From: Gammaproteobacteria bacterium
GTDB lineage: Bacteria > Pseudomonadota > Gammaproteobacteria > UBA4575
Length of the DNA: 64,000 nucleotides
Direction: 5' to 3'
NCBI GenBank assembly: GCA_022824965.1
Contig: JAJDYY010000006.1
Location: 248,001 to 312,000, forward strand
This document shows, in pieces, positions 63,921 through 64,000 of the stretch. A program made the position numbers and the translations under genes. Positions within the stretch are counted from its first letter, which is position 1. Each line of letters starts with the position of its first letter. The notes beneath the pieces are model-generated. The model ran no database searches, was not told the DNA's origin, and worked only from the letters and a program-made list of their open reading frames with translations.

Positions 63921-64000
63921 ATGAAGTTACGTCCGTTGCATGACCGCGTGGTCGTCAAGCGCATGGAAGAAGAGCGTACGAGTCCCGGAGGAATTGTGAT
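63921..64000 (+). CDS. groES: Co-chaperonin GroES, 3' part missing
   Basis: Only the first 26 codons are in the window. They read [15 protein letters not shown] and end in the TSPGGIV segment of the mobile loop region, clear GroES sequence. An AAGGAGG ribosome binding site is seven bases upstream. groEL should follow outside the window. Confidence 0.97.
   Translation, partial: MKLRPLHDRVVVKRMEEERTSPGGIV

Overview
The window is chromosomal DNA from a sulfur-oxidising, probably chemolithoautotrophic gammaproteobacterium. The evidence is a periplasmic Sox set without SoxCD (soxXYZAKB), a cytoplasmic APS reductase operon (aprMBA), a cbb3 oxidase (ccoNOQP), a pyrophosphate-type phosphofructokinase and a CbbQ-type ATPase, set in gammaproteobacterial housekeeping synteny (accBC-fis-purHD, dsbD-cutA, fxsA-groES). 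I cannot place it to genus. I found no tRNA, rRNA, transposase, phage gene or CRISPR array.

Layout. 1-5.8 kb (minus strand): a truncated molybdopterin oxidoreductase and a tightly overlapping hypothetical-yip1-ccoNOQP operon. 6.2-18.7 kb: fabA, a TonB-dependent receptor, a double-CDGSH protein, pepN, trhO, tatD, bolA, a Nudix hydrolase, sseA, and a four-cysteine protein overlapping a ferredoxin-type reductase. 18.7-23.5 kb: adk, PPi-PFK, a lipoprotein and ilvB without ilvN. 23.8-28.1 kb: aprMBA and an orphan cbbQ-like gene. 28.2-30.7 kb: a uracil-DNA glycosylase, a second four-cysteine protein, a small conserved-looking protein, a Rieske ferredoxin and a ferredoxin-NADP reductase. 30.7-36.7 kb: pteridine reductase, MidA-like methyltransferase, uppP, cca, a lipoprotein aminopeptidase and an NDUFA9-like protein. 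36.9-47.2 kb: purD, purH, fis, accC, accB, aroQ, an ABC exporter pair, dsbD and cutA. 47.3-63.2 kb: an inserted sulfur module (ArsR regulator, rhodanese-MBL protein, lipoprotein, porin, tandem thioredoxin, MFS/spermidine-synthase fusion, GlcG-like protein, soxBKAZYX, histidine kinase and ANTAR regulator). 63.3-64 kb: fxsA, then groES under a promoter that overlaps a perfect CIRCE operator.

How the genes work together. SoxXA, SoxYZ and SoxB would start thiosulfate oxidation in the periplasm. Without SoxCD the sulfane sulfur should be left as stored or exported sulfur and finished in the cytoplasm through APS reductase (AprBA, with AprM passing electrons to quinone). The cbb3 oxidase would be the terminal acceptor. 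DsbD and the tandem thioredoxin could keep the Sox cysteines reduced.

The observation most likely to be new is a pair of paralogous small proteins (16457-16864 and 28760-29242). They align without gaps over about 80 residues: C-x12-C-x15-C-x8-C-x30-KIQxGG(L/M)LGL plus a shared His. Each sits beside ferredoxin or ferredoxin-reductase genes. Second, two diverged copies of a roughly 170-bp intergenic element lie upstream of the porin and of soxX, both inside the sulfur module. Third, that module separates cutA from fxsA, which flank a conserved junction in relatives.
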